The notes under the pieces: model-generated
What the model was told of the DNA's origin: nothing
The model's input: the letters and a program-made list of their open reading frames with translations, nothing else
Databases searched by the model: none
Shown: positions 52,122 to 62,218 of the stretch, piece by piece
Numbering within the stretch: the stretch's first letter is position 1
Layout of the letters: each line of letters starts with the position of its first letter
Assembly: GCF_002156705.1 (NCBI RefSeq)
Contig: NZ_CP019893.1
Location: forward strand, 186,001 to 250,000
Direction: 5' to 3'
Length of the DNA: 64,000 bases
Origin: Natrarchaeobaculum aegyptiacum
Lineage (GTDB): Archaea > Halobacteriota > Halobacteria > Halobacteriales > Natrialbaceae
Translations under genes and position numbers: made by a program

Positions 52122-53054
52122 TCAGAGATCGAACGACTCGACGAGCAGCTCCTCGTCGGTCTCGCCGTAGACGTAGGTCGGCCCGCCGACGACGTCGATC
52201 GTCACCTTCGCGGGCGCGAAGAGATCGGCAGGGACCTCCGAGAAGTCCCACTCGAGGTCCTCGAAGAGGTCGGCGAACGGTTGGCCGTGCTCGTCGGCCG
52301 CCGTCGACGGCACCGCGTCGAAGTAGTCTGCGTCTTCGCGAACCGTCAGGTGGGCCGTTCCGCCGTAGGCGATGGCATCGTTCGTCCGCGCGATGGCGGT
52401 TCGTTCGTCACCGGCGACCGGCGCGACCGGCGCGCGCCCCGCCGCGGAGATCACGTCGAGCGGGTCGTAGCCCGCTTCGGTGAGCCGGAACGTCGCCAGT
52501 TCGGCCGCTCGAGCCGCGTTCGTAACGCTGCCGACGAGGCTCGCCGTCGGGTACGCGAGCAGGAAGACGCTGCTCGGTTCGACCTCTGCAAGGTCGGCAA
52601 CCTGTTCGGCCGCCGCCTCGGTCGGGTCCTGATCGGTTTCGACGGCCAGCGCGGTCAGGTCGAAGACGTCAGTGTAACCGATCCGATGGAACTCCTCCTC
52701 ACGGGCGACGAGTGCGCGGGCAGGGCCGCTGCCCAGCCCCTCGAAGTTCTCGGTCCGCAGCTCCCAGCCTGCCTTCTGGGAACACAGCAGGGAATGCGCC
52801 GGCCGGTCGGTCGACAGCTCGACGTACTGGATCGGCGCACCACCGATCGAATCGAGGTGACGACTCGGCGTCGCCAGTCCGGCCGTCTGGATCTCGGTGA
52901 GCAACAGCGCGGCCTCGATACCGCCGTCGAACTCGAGGCCGAAGTCGAGGACTGTCGCCCCGTTTTCGAGATCGTAGCCGCCGATCGATAGCTCCTCGGC
53001 GTACTCGAGGGCCTCGTCGACCAGCTCGATCGCCATCCGGTTTAAACTCTCCAT
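52122..53054 (-). CDS. mch: Methenyltetrahydromethanopterin cyclohydrolase
   Basis: Mch converts N5,N10-methenyl- to N5-formyl-tetrahydromethanopterin or the folate equivalent. The 310-residue product has VLDFGLEFDGGIEAALLLTE, PSRHLDSIGGAPIQYVELST, GSGPARALVAREEEFHRIGY and APVAPVAGDERTAIARTNDA, all conserved Mch segments. Haloarchaea keep this methanogen-type enzyme for folate-linked one-carbon metabolism. The start at 53054 (MESLNRMAIEL) fits the family. Confidence 0.96.
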   Translation of the reverse strand: MESLNRMAIELVDEALEYAEELSIGGYDLENGATVLDFGLEFDGGIEAALLLTEIQTAGLATPSRHLDSIGGAPIQYVELSTDRPAHSLLCSQKAGWELRTENFEGLGSGPARALVAREEEFHRIGYTDVFDLTALAVETDQDPTEAAAEQVADLAEVEPSSVFLLAYPTASLVGSVTNAARAAELATFRLTEAGYDPLDVISAAGRAPVAPVAGDERTAIARTNDAIAYGGTAHLTVREDADYFDAVPSTAADEHGQPFADLFEDLEWDFSEVPADLFAPAKVTIDVVGGPTYVYGETDEELLVESFDL

Positions 53055-53215
53055 AGGCTCGCTTCGGACGCCGACGGAAAATAGGTTGTCAGTCAGCGCC
53101 ACCCGATCGGCTGATACGCTTTGCCGTGCCAATTGACCGGCGCAACCGCAGGACGGGTCGCGATTGCTCCGGAAATGACTTCCAGCAGATCGTATGACTG
53201 GCGTCGGTCACCGCC

Positions 53216-53425
53216 TCAGTCCGCTGGCTCGTACCCGGTGTCCTCGATCGTTCCGACGAGGGTCCCCACGTCGATGGCGTCCTCGTCGTGTTCAACCCGA
53301 ACCTCGTCTGCTTCGTGATTCGCCGTCGCCGACGACACGCCCTCGAGCGCCTCGAGGGCCTCGGTCACGTTTGCCTCACATCCGTCGCAGGCCATCCCGG
53401 TTACCTCGAGCGTCGTTTGCTCCAT
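53216..53425 (-). CDS. copZ: Copper chaperone/HMA-domain protein
   Basis: The 69-residue heavy-metal-associated domain carries GMACDGCEANV with Cys13 and Cys16, the copper ligands. The rest follows the ferredoxin-like fold, ending VGTIEDTGYEPAD. No copper ATPase gene is adjacent. Acid-rich composition is normal for a haloarchaeal cytosolic protein. Confidence 0.93.
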   Translation of the reverse strand: MEQTTLEVTGMACDGCEANVTEALEALEGVSSATANHEADEVRVEHDEDAIDVGTLVGTIEDTGYEPAD

Positions 53426-53507
53426 GCCCGATCGAACGGCCGGGGATGGGTTGAACGTTGCGCCCGGGCGCGAAGACCACGATGAAAAATTGTGGAAACT
53501 TGGGGAG

Positions 53508-53517
53508 TTTTAATATA
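53508..53517 (+). promoter_or_regulatory. TATA box of the universal stress protein gene
   Basis: TTTTAATATA is centred about 27 bases before the ATG at 53540, which fits a nearly leaderless transcript. Confidence 0.6.
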
Positions 53518-53539
53518 GGTCGCTGCCGAGGATGCATCC

Positions 53540-53974
53540 ATGTACAGGGTGCTCGTTCCCATCGACGAACACGAAGACCGTGCGCAGGCACAGCTCGACG
53601 CCGTTCTCGATCTTCCTGACGTCACCGAATCGGTCGCGGTCGAACTGCTCCACGTCCGCAAAGAACTCGAGTTTAGCGACGCCGACGACGTCCAGATCGG
53701 CGAAGTGAAGACGAATCGTGAGGAGTTCGACGATCTGCCGGCGCTCGTCGGGGACGCACGGTCCCGTCTCGAGGAAGGGGGCGTCGAGACGGCCGTTCAC
53801 AGCGCGACGGGCAACCCGCCGGCGGCGATCCTCGATCTCGCCGAGGAGTTCGACGTCGACGAACTGATCCTCGGCACGCGGCGAAAGTCGCCCGTCGGAA
53901 AGGTACTCTTCGGTAGCGTCACCCAGGCGGTCATCCTCGACAGCGACCGTCCGGTGAAGGTCGTCTCACCGTAA
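53540..53974 (+). CDS. Universal stress protein (UspA family)
   Basis: The 144-residue UspA-fold protein starts YRVLVPIDEHEDRAQAQLD and ends with the ATP-binding pattern LILGTRRKSPVGKVLFGSVT then AVILDSDRPVKVV. The G-x2-G-x9-G(S/T) motif is partly altered (GTRRKSPVGKVLFGS). Haloarchaeal genomes hold many UspA proteins; the specific trigger is unknown. Confidence 0.93.
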   Translation: MYRVLVPIDEHEDRAQAQLDAVLDLPDVTESVAVELLHVRKELEFSDADDVQIGEVKTNREEFDDLPALVGDARSRLEEGGVETAVHSATGNPPAAILDLAEEFDVDELILGTRRKSPVGKVLFGSVTQAVILDSDRPVKVVSP

Positions 53975-54063
53975 ATCCGGGGCTGCTTCTCGAGTCGAAT
54001 CGGTCGAACGAGAGCCGGATCGTCCGCCAGAACGACTCGACTCGGTCGAAAAGGTGCCTGCGG

Positions 54064-56325
<2,262 letters not shown>

Positions 56326-56453
56326 ACCATGGACACTATCGGCCACCATAAAAAACGATGCGAAGGGTAGTTTCGACGATCGACGAACTGCCGGCCGACA
56401 CAATCGGTGATCGATTCGACCGTTTTATACGATCCGCGCCAGTGAGGTGGGGT

Positions 56454-56957
56454 ATGGACGTCGCGCTTGGTGGGACGTTCGACCCCGTTCACGACGGTCA
56501 CCGGAAACTGTTCGAACGGGCGTTCGAACTCGGGGACGTAACCGTCGGGTTGACGAGTGACGACCTCGCGCCGAAGACCCGTGCCGTCGAACGACACGTC
56601 AGACCCTTCGAGGAACGCAAACGCCGACTCGAGGAGGAACTCGAGTCAATGGCCGACGAGTTCGACCGGGAGTTCGAGGTTCGCAAACTCGAGTCCCCGA
56701 CGGGCATCGCGACCGAACCACCGTTCGACTACCTCATCGTCTCCCCCGAGACGAAAGGTGGCGGCGAGCGCATCAACGAGATCCGCACGGAGAACGGTCA
56801 CGACCCCCTCGAGATCGTCGTCGTCCCACACCTGCTCGCCGACGACGGCGACATCATCTCGAGTACGCGCATCGTTGCCGGTGAGATCGACGAGCACGGG
56901 AACGTCCTCGACGACGGTGACGATTCCCAGCCGAGCTCGCCGCAGGACTCGGAGTAG
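56454..56957 (+). CDS. coaD: Phosphopantetheine adenylyltransferase, archaeal type
   Basis: CoaD makes dephospho-CoA from phosphopantetheine and ATP. The 167-residue product has the nucleotidyltransferase motif LGGTFDPVHDGHRKLFERAF, LTSDDLAPKTRAVERHVRPF, and IISSTRIVAGEI for the second ATP contact. The C-terminal 20 residues are disordered. TTTATA lies 28 bases before the ATG, indicating a leaderless transcript. It is divergent from maeB. Confidence 0.94.
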   Translation: MDVALGGTFDPVHDGHRKLFERAFELGDVTVGLTSDDLAPKTRAVERHVRPFEERKRRLEEELESMADEFDREFEVRKLESPTGIATEPPFDYLIVSPETKGGGERINEIRTENGHDPLEIVVVPHLLADDGDIISSTRIVAGEIDEHGNVLDDGDDSQPSSPQDSE

Positions 56958-57261
56958 GTATCCGCCTCCCGATACCCGACCGTACTCTCGATTCGACCAT
57001 CAGTCACACTGGACCGTCACTTCGATCGAACCATCGGCCGGAAGGGACTCTCAGTGGTGTTCGCACTCGATCGGCTATTTCCACCCGCTAGGAAACCGTC
57101 TGGAGCGTTTCGGTATCGTACACTTACCTCGATTTCGTCGAAACCCCCGCTGTTCAGGCACCTCGTGATCCTCGAAACAGTTCGAACGGACGGGAGTATC
57201 CGTTCGCCTTCGACTCCGGTTCGACGAGGAGGCTGGGTCGAGAGCACGCCCACGGTCGCCG
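56958..57261. other. 304-bp intergenic region without a gene
   Basis: The stretch between convergent coaD and the TFB-like gene has no frame with plausible composition. I see no strong stem-loop. It is likely a spacer carrying two transcription ends. Confidence 0.5.
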
Positions 57262-57570
57262 TCACCAGCCCGGTGGCTCGAGCCCAGCCGCCTCGAGTCG
57301 TGACTTCCAGTGTTGCTGGATCGAGAGCCGGGAAACCCCGACGGCGTCGGCGACGGCCTGCTGTGTCCGCCCGTCGCCGGCGATCAGCGACCCGGCGTAG
57401 AGGCTGGTCGCGAGCGCCGCGCGTTTCGACCGGTCGGCCTCGGGGACGTCCATCAGGAAGAGGTCGATCGCGTTCGACCGCGCCTCGCCCGTGAGCTCGA
57501 GTTCGACTGCGATTTCCTCGAGTGTCTCGAGCCAGGGTTCGTACTCGACGCGGTCCCGGGCGCTGTGCAT
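57262..57570 (-). CDS. Miniature TFB-like protein with one cyclin fold
   Basis: The 102-residue product looks like the second cyclin repeat and HTH of transcription factor B: SNAIDLFLMDVPEADRSKRA, ALATSLYAGSLIAGDGRTQQ and the recognition-helix region AVADAVGVSRLSIQQHWKSR. It has no zinc ribbon, no B-finger and no first cyclin repeat. ATTTATC at 57601-57595 is 28 bases upstream of the ATG at 57570, supporting this start. An 8-bp palindrome ACAATTGT at 57618-57625 lies just upstream of the TATA box. It may be a DNA-binding regulator derived from TFB. Confidence 0.75.
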   Translation of the reverse strand: MHSARDRVEYEPWLETLEEIAVELELTGEARSNAIDLFLMDVPEADRSKRAALATSLYAGSLIAGDGRTQQAVADAVGVSRLSIQQHWKSRLEAAGLEPPGW

Positions 57571-57803
57571 ATCGAGAGCTAGCGGTGGAACGACGATAAA
57601 TCTCAGCCTCTTCTGTGACAATTGTTATCGTGTATTTGCCAACCTCGTGCTACTCGTTCCAAGGCGGGGCTACGAACAGCTAGCGAGAACGGCCGTTCTC
57701 CCGCGTTTTCACTAGGAGACGGCTACTAAAGCGGGTCGGACGCCAACGACGCATCGACGACTACCGCCCGATGCTGGGCCAGTCCGTCACGAAGGCGACC
57801 GCC

Positions 57804-57977
57804 ATGAAGGAGCCAACCTGCAAGCTCGTCTGTACCGGTTGCGGCCTCGAGATGCCGTACCGGGATCGCTCGCTGGCCGAACAGGCTGCGGAACTCCATC
57901 AGCTTCGGGATTCAGAGCACGTGACGTTCATCGTCCCCCCTGACTGGACGCCAGAAGAGCCAGTGAAACATCCCTAG
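57804..57977 (+). CDS. 57-residue small zinc-binding-type protein
   Basis: The acidic peptide has C6, C10 and C13 (CKLVCTGCG) and a His (AAELHQLRDSEHVTF) later. This resembles a haloarchaeal family of small regulatory-looking zinc proteins. ATG at 57804 gives the natural start. Its end lies 53 bases before the tRNA gene. Confidence 0.65.
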   Translation: MKEPTCKLVCTGCGLEMPYRDRSLAEQAAELHQLRDSEHVTFIVPPDWTPEEPVKHP

Positions 57978-58030
57978 TCGGTCCGATGGATCGACACCTT
58001 CTTACTCGATTCCCGGCTACCACGTGGTGA

Positions 58031-58114
58031 GCGCGGGTAGCCAAGCCAGGAAACGGCGCAGCGCTTAGGACGCTGTCTCGTAGGAGTCCGCCGGTTCAAA
58101 TCCGGTCCCGCGCA
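58031..58114 (+). tRNA. tRNA-Leu (anticodon UAG)
   Basis: The 84-nt class II tRNA has acceptor strands GCGCGGG (58031-58037) and CCCGCGC (58107-58113) with discriminator A. The anticodon stem CAGCG/CGCTG (58059-58063 and 58071-58075) encloses loop CTTAGGA with anticodon TAG at 58066-58068, reading CUA. The variable arm is long and the T-arm is GCCGG/TTCAAAT/CCGGT. CCA is not encoded. A TATA-like CTTACT lies about 28 bases upstream. Confidence 0.97.
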
Positions 58115-58166
58115 TGGTTCTGCGGCGAGCAATTTCGCGAGCCGCAGGTTCTGCATCGACCGGATT

Positions 58167-58246
58167 TGAATCAGGGAGCACTTCGTTGCGACCGTGGTTC
58201 AAATCCGGTCCCGCGCACTGAGGAGCGAAGCGACGACGGAGCAGGA
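58167..58246 (+). repeat. 80-bp direct repeat, copy 1
   Basis: This 80-base segment is identical to 58367-58446, exactly 200 bp away, and contains the second copy of the tRNA end. It shows that part of the array arose by duplication. Confidence 0.93.
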
Positions 58247-58366
58247 GCGGATTTGAGGTAGAGAAGGCGTGCGCAGCGAAGTGAGCACGTCTTCGCGTGG
58301 TTCAAATCCGGTCCCGCGCATTGCTGTCGCGAGCAAACTCGCGAGCGAGAGCAATCCCCACCGGAG

Positions 58367-58446
58367 TGAATCAGGGAGCACTTCGTTGCGACCGTGGTTC
58401 AAATCCGGTCCCGCGCACTGAGGAGCGAAGCGACGACGGAGCAGGA
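58367..58446 (+). repeat. 80-bp direct repeat, copy 2
   Basis: This segment is identical to 58167-58246 and contains the fourth copy of the tRNA end. Sequence diverges right after the repeat. Confidence 0.93.
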
Positions 58447-58537
58447 TCGATTCGAACCCTGGAAGTCACAGCCCGGAACGGCGCGAAGCGCCGCAGGCCC
58501 GGACTGTCTTCGCGTGGTTCAAATCCGACCCCGCGCC

Positions 58538-59040
58538 AGCAGTGAACGCGTCAGCCTCACTAAGATCGTGATGGGCCGTGCGAGCGAGTCGACGGCAGCG
58601 GCCCTCGAGCGCGTGTGCAACGAACGCTCGAGAGTCTGGGAGAACGGTGCCCTCACTGCAGTACACGTTCGGTCCCGCACTCTGAACCGCTGTCTTCGAG
58701 CGTCGACGCCAGTCTCTCGCAGATGGTTTCGAGATGGTCGATTACTCGAGCCAGCCGATCCGTGTCGACTCGAGACGCACGCACTCGTCTCCTGCTATCG
58801 TCTGGCCGGTGACTGGACGTGGGTCAGGAATCGTGAGAAATCTCCGCGGTGATGTGACTGGAGCGTATTCGCTCGAATCGTCGCTCGGGTTTCGAGCATA
58901 CCCGACGGCCGAAAACTGACCGGCGTCGTTCGGTTCGAACGATTCTGAACGGTCGAACTCGAGTGAAGTGGCCGAAAGGTAGCGGACGAGCGTCAGACGT
59001 CCCACAACGTTTATTCACGCAGCCACGACTTGTATGAGCA
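58538..59040. other. About 500 bp without a convincing gene, ending in the dacZ promoter
   Basis: No frame here is convincing; the open frames cross the repeat array or lack acidic composition. TTTATTC at 59010-59016 is a TATA box about 28 bases before dacZ. The segment right of the array could be the remains of an integrated element. Confidence 0.5.
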
Positions 59041-59853
59041 ATGGCCGGAGTAGACGACGTGTTCGGGGAACTCTTTTCGGGCGTGGACGCAGTGGTGCTC
59101 TTCGGACCGAGTGGATCCTACTACGAGCGCTTTGCTGCAACCGAGGACCTCGAGGTGATCGTCGTCGGCACCGAAAACGACGTCGGGGCGGAGACGTTCG
59201 TCGAACTCCCACTCGAGTTCGCCGACGTGTCTGAACGGGTCAAGTTCGGACTCGAGGGGGCGCTCGAACAGGACGTCATCGACGACGGCGACGAACTGGC
59301 GTGTGCGACGAGCGTCTTCGGTGAGGACATCGACACCGTCTCGCGAGTCCGGGCGAGTGCGGATGCTCACACGGGGATCTACGATCTCTTTGCCCGCTCG
59401 CGGGCCGAACCCGAGGTGATCAAGGCGGTACTCGAGCTGGCGATCGAACTCGGCAAGAAAGGGCAGAAGGGCAAGCCCGTCGGGGCGCTGTTCATCGTCG
59501 GCGACGCGGGGAAAGTGATGAACAAGTCTCGGCCGCTGTCGTACAACCCCTTCGAGAAGTCCCACGTCCACGTCGGCGACCCGATCGTGAACGTCATGCT
59601 GAAGGAGTTTTCACGGCTCGACGGCGCGTTCGTCATTTCAGATGCGGGGAAGATCGTCTCGGCGTACCGCTACCTCGAGCCCTCCGCCGAGGGGGTCGAC
59701 ATCCCCAAGGGGCTCGGCGCGCGTCACATGGCCGGCGGGGCGATCACCCGGGATACGAACGCGATCGCGATCGTCCTCTCCGAGAGTGACGGGCTCGTCC
59801 GGGCGTTCAAAGGCGGAGAACTGATCCTGGAGGTCGACCCGGAGGCGTACTGA
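59041..59853 (+). CDS. dacZ: c-di-AMP synthase DacZ
   Basis: DacZ joins two ATP molecules into the signal c-di-AMP, which in haloarchaea affects osmotic balance. The 270-residue product has an N-terminal regulatory half and a C-terminal DisA-N domain with DGA (194-196, SRLDGAFVISDAGKI) and the GARH motif (226-229, GLGARHMAGGAITRDT). TATA spacing shows a leaderless transcript. The mechanosensitive channel gene starts one base after the stop. Confidence 0.96.
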   Translation: MAGVDDVFGELFSGVDAVVLFGPSGSYYERFAATEDLEVIVVGTENDVGAETFVELPLEFADVSERVKFGLEGALEQDVIDDGDELACATSVFGEDIDTVSRVRASADAHTGIYDLFARSRAEPEVIKAVLELAIELGKKGQKGKPVGALFIVGDAGKVMNKSRPLSYNPFEKSHVHVGDPIVNVMLKEFSRLDGAFVISDAGKIVSAYRYLEPSAEGVDIPKGLGARHMAGGAITRDTNAIAIVLSESDGLVRAFKGGELILEVDPEAY

Positions 59854-59854
59854 C

Positions 59855-60619
59855 ATGGAGTGGCAGACGCTGATCGACGAGCCGGCGGTCATCGCGATCG
59901 CGGTGCTTGCGCTCGGGCTGGTCGTTGGCTATCTGGTCGGCCGGTTGAACAAGGAGCTGTTGACGGCTTCCGGTGTGCCGGACGCAGTCGAGGGGACGCC
60001 GTTCGAGCGGACGGCCCAGTCGATCGGGACGTCGACGGTCGAAATCGTCGCCCGGATCAGTTCGTGGTTCATCTACGGTATCGCTGTCCTGACGGCCATC
60101 CACATCGCGCAGTTGCTCGACACGGACATGTTCTGGTTCGAGATCACCAGGTACATCCCGCAGGTGTTCATCGCAGTTCTGGTGCTCGTCCTCGGGTTCA
60201 TCGTGGCCGACAAGTCGGAGTTGATGGTCAGTGAGTACCTCCGCGGGGTCAAACTCCCCGAGGTCTCGTTGCTCCCCCGACTCGTCAAGTACTCGGTGCT
60301 GTACGTGACGTTCCTCGTCGCGCTCGGCCAGCTCGGCGTCTACGTCTTCCCGCTGCTCATCCTGCTTGCGGTGTTCGCCGTCGGCCTCTTCGTCGTCGGG
60401 GTCGTCGCGTTCAAAGATTTCCTCGTCTCGAGTGCGGCGGGGATCTACCTGCTTTTGAACCAGCCCTACGGGATCGGGGACCGGATTCGGATCGGCGATC
60501 AGGCCGGCATCGTCCAGGAGGTCGACCTCTTCGTCACCAAGATCGAAGACGACTCAGAGGAGTACATCGTCCCGAATCGGAAGGTCTTCGAGGCGGAACT
60601 CGTCCGCGAACGGGAGTGA
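59855..60619 (+). CDS. MscS-type small mechanosensitive channel
   Basis: The 254-residue membrane protein has about five helices and then the MscS beta domain: FKDFLVSSAAGIYLLLNQPY, GIGDRIRIGDQAGIVQEVDL, and YIVPNRKVFEAELVRE. The order helix-then-beta domain and the GD-x-I motif are MscS signatures. It directly follows dacZ with a one-base gap, so c-di-AMP synthesis and a pressure-release channel are co-expressed. Confidence 0.92.
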   Translation: MEWQTLIDEPAVIAIAVLALGLVVGYLVGRLNKELLTASGVPDAVEGTPFERTAQSIGTSTVEIVARISSWFIYGIAVLTAIHIAQLLDTDMFWFEITRYIPQVFIAVLVLVLGFIVADKSELMVSEYLRGVKLPEVSLLPRLVKYSVLYVTFLVALGQLGVYVFPLLILLAVFAVGLFVVGVVAFKDFLVSSAAGIYLLLNQPYGIGDRIRIGDQAGIVQEVDLFVTKIEDDSEEYIVPNRKVFEAELVRERE

Positions 60620-60742
60620 AACCGATCTCGAGAGGTCTCCCCCTAACTCGAGACGGACTCGTCGACCCGGCGGGCGAACCGGGGCGGCCAGGAAGAGGCC
60701 AGAACCCTCCATAAACAGGATGGATAGTTTGCCGATTACTTC

Positions 60743-60755
60743 GTAACATTGTTAC
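60743..60755. promoter_or_regulatory. Small palindrome upstream of the APC permease gene
   Basis: GTAACATTGTTAC has 5-bp inverted arms around ATT and lies 44-56 bases before the ATG at 60799. It is placed just upstream of the likely core promoter and could be bound by an Lrp/AsnC-type or other regulator. Confidence 0.4.
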
Positions 60756-60798
60756 CGTATCGGCTCCCTCTATCGAGCTATTACTCGAACGTGGGGAC

Positions 60799-62184
60799 AT
60801 GACTGAACATCGTATAATCAACACGAAAGTCGGCTTGCTCGGTGGGACGGCCCTCATAATCGGGAACGTCATCGGTGTGAGTGCGTTCGTCCTCCCGGGA
60901 CCGCTCGCTGGCGACACCGGTCCCGGCGTACTGCTCGCGCTCTTACTCGCCATGGTCCCGCTGGGGTTCGGAATCTTGCTCTCGCTTCAGCTCGGGAGTG
61001 CGATTCCCGTCGCCGGCGGGAGTTACGTCTACGCCTCGAGGCTCGTGGGGCCGTTCTGGGGATTCTTGCTCCCCTGGATCACGATTCCCGGCGTCTGGGC
61101 GGGGATGCTGTTCATCGGCCTCGGGTTCGCCGAGTACGTGGGATTCGTCGCCTCGGCAATTCCAGCGGTTCCCGACGTTCCCGATCTCGCGCTCGTCTAC
61201 GCGCTGCTCGTCCCCTTCATCGTCCTGAACGTCCTCGGGATCAAGATGGTCGCCATCGTCCAGTTCGTGATGGTGTCGCTTATCATCGTCGGCATGCTCG
61301 CGTTCATCGTCCCCGGTGCGTTTCAGGTCGATGCGGCGAACTACCAGCCGCTGTTCCCCGAGGGAGTCGGCCCGGTTATCGTCGCCGTCGTCTCTCTGTA
61401 CTTCCCGCTCCGGGGCTTTCGTCTCGTCGTCGAAATCGGTGAGGAGATGGAAGATCCAGCGCGCAACATCCCCCGGGTGCTCGCCCTCTCGACGATCGTC
61501 TCGCTTTCGCTGCTGGTCGGTCTCGTTGCAGTCCTCGTCGGCGTCGCGAACTGGCAGGACCTCGGCGGGATGGACGCCGCCGTGGCACAGGTCTCCCTCG
61601 ATTCCATGCCCGGACCGCTGACGGTACTCGTCCTGCTCGCGGCCGCGATGGGGGCGCTCACCTCGATCAACATGACCTACACTGCCTACTCGCGACAGCT
61701 GATGCGAGCGGGTCGTGACGACGTGATTCCAGCCGCGCTCGCTCGCGTTCACGACCGATTCGACTCGCCTCACGTGGCGGTGCTCGTGCTCGGTATTCCC
61801 CCACTGGTGATCGCCCCGGTCTCACCGGGGACGGTGACCCTCTCGGTCGCGCTCTCGCTGACGATCCTCTTCGGCCTCGCGATCGCTGGCGTGACGCTGT
61901 GGAATCTGCCAAAAGTCTACCCACAGCGCTACGAGTACTCCCTGTTCAAGCTCCCACGGTGGCTGCTTCGCGTCGTCGCCGTCGGCGCGACCGTCTCGGC
62001 GCTGGCCCTCTGGGTGCTCGTCTCGACCCAGTTGCCGGTGATGGTCGCCCTGCTCGCCGGCTGGATGGTGCTGGGGTACGTCGTCTACCGCGCTCGAATC
62101 TGGTGGTTCGAGCGCCAGGGCGTCGACATCAGATCGCGGATGACCGAACTCCACGAGAGTGAGAAAGCGCGGGCAGGCGACTGA
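60799..62184 (+). CDS. APC-family amino acid permease
   Basis: The 461-residue membrane protein has about twelve predicted helices and the APC opening GLLGGTALIIGNVIGVSAFV, where GNVIG matches the substrate-backbone-binding loop. RGFRLVVEIGEEMEDPARNI is the conserved central loop. Substrate, likely an amino acid, is not assigned. It has its own promoter region and a palindrome upstream. Confidence 0.93.
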   Translation: MTEHRIINTKVGLLGGTALIIGNVIGVSAFVLPGPLAGDTGPGVLLALLLAMVPLGFGILLSLQLGSAIPVAGGSYVYASRLVGPFWGFLLPWITIPGVWAGMLFIGLGFAEYVGFVASAIPAVPDVPDLALVYALLVPFIVLNVLGIKMVAIVQFVMVSLIIVGMLAFIVPGAFQVDAANYQPLFPEGVGPVIVAVVSLYFPLRGFRLVVEIGEEMEDPARNIPRVLALSTIVSLSLLVGLVAVLVGVANWQDLGGMDAAVAQVSLDSMPGPLTVLVLLAAAMGALTSINMTYTAYSRQLMRAGRDDVIPAALARVHDRFDSPHVAVLVLGIPPLVIAPVSPGTVTLSVALSLTILFGLAIAGVTLWNLPKVYPQRYEYSLFKLPRWLLRVVAVGATVSALALWVLVSTQLPVMVALLAGWMVLGYVVYRARIWWFERQGVDIRSRMTELHESEKARAGD

Positions 62185-62218
62185 CTGGGCCGTCACCCCC
62201 TCGTTCGTCGGGAACCAG

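Larger units (their letters stand above)
58115..58537 (+). repeat. Array of tRNA-Leu T-arm/acceptor copies behind tRNA-Leu
   Basis: The last 22 bases of the tRNA (GGTTCAAATCCGGTCCCGCG plus CA) recur at 58196-58217, 58299-58320 and 58396-58417, and with three changes at 58516-58537. Spacers are about 80-100 bp. Inverted copies of the T-arm (CCGGATTTGAA at 58160-58170) lie in the spacers and could pair with the direct copies. The fourth spacer holds an inverted GATTCGAACCC, which resembles the T-arm of another tRNA. This resembles stacked attachment sites of elements that integrate at tRNA 3' ends. Confidence 0.9.

Noticed and set aside
57611..57632. Resemblance of TGTGACAATTGTTATC to a bacterial lac-type operator
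   Set aside because: A chance likeness; haloarchaea lack that regulator. Only the ACAATTGT palindrome is reported.
58297..58852. Open frames over the tRNA-end array (peptides containing SNPVPR-type repeats)
   Set aside because: They translate tRNA and repeat DNA; such frames are a common annotation artefact.
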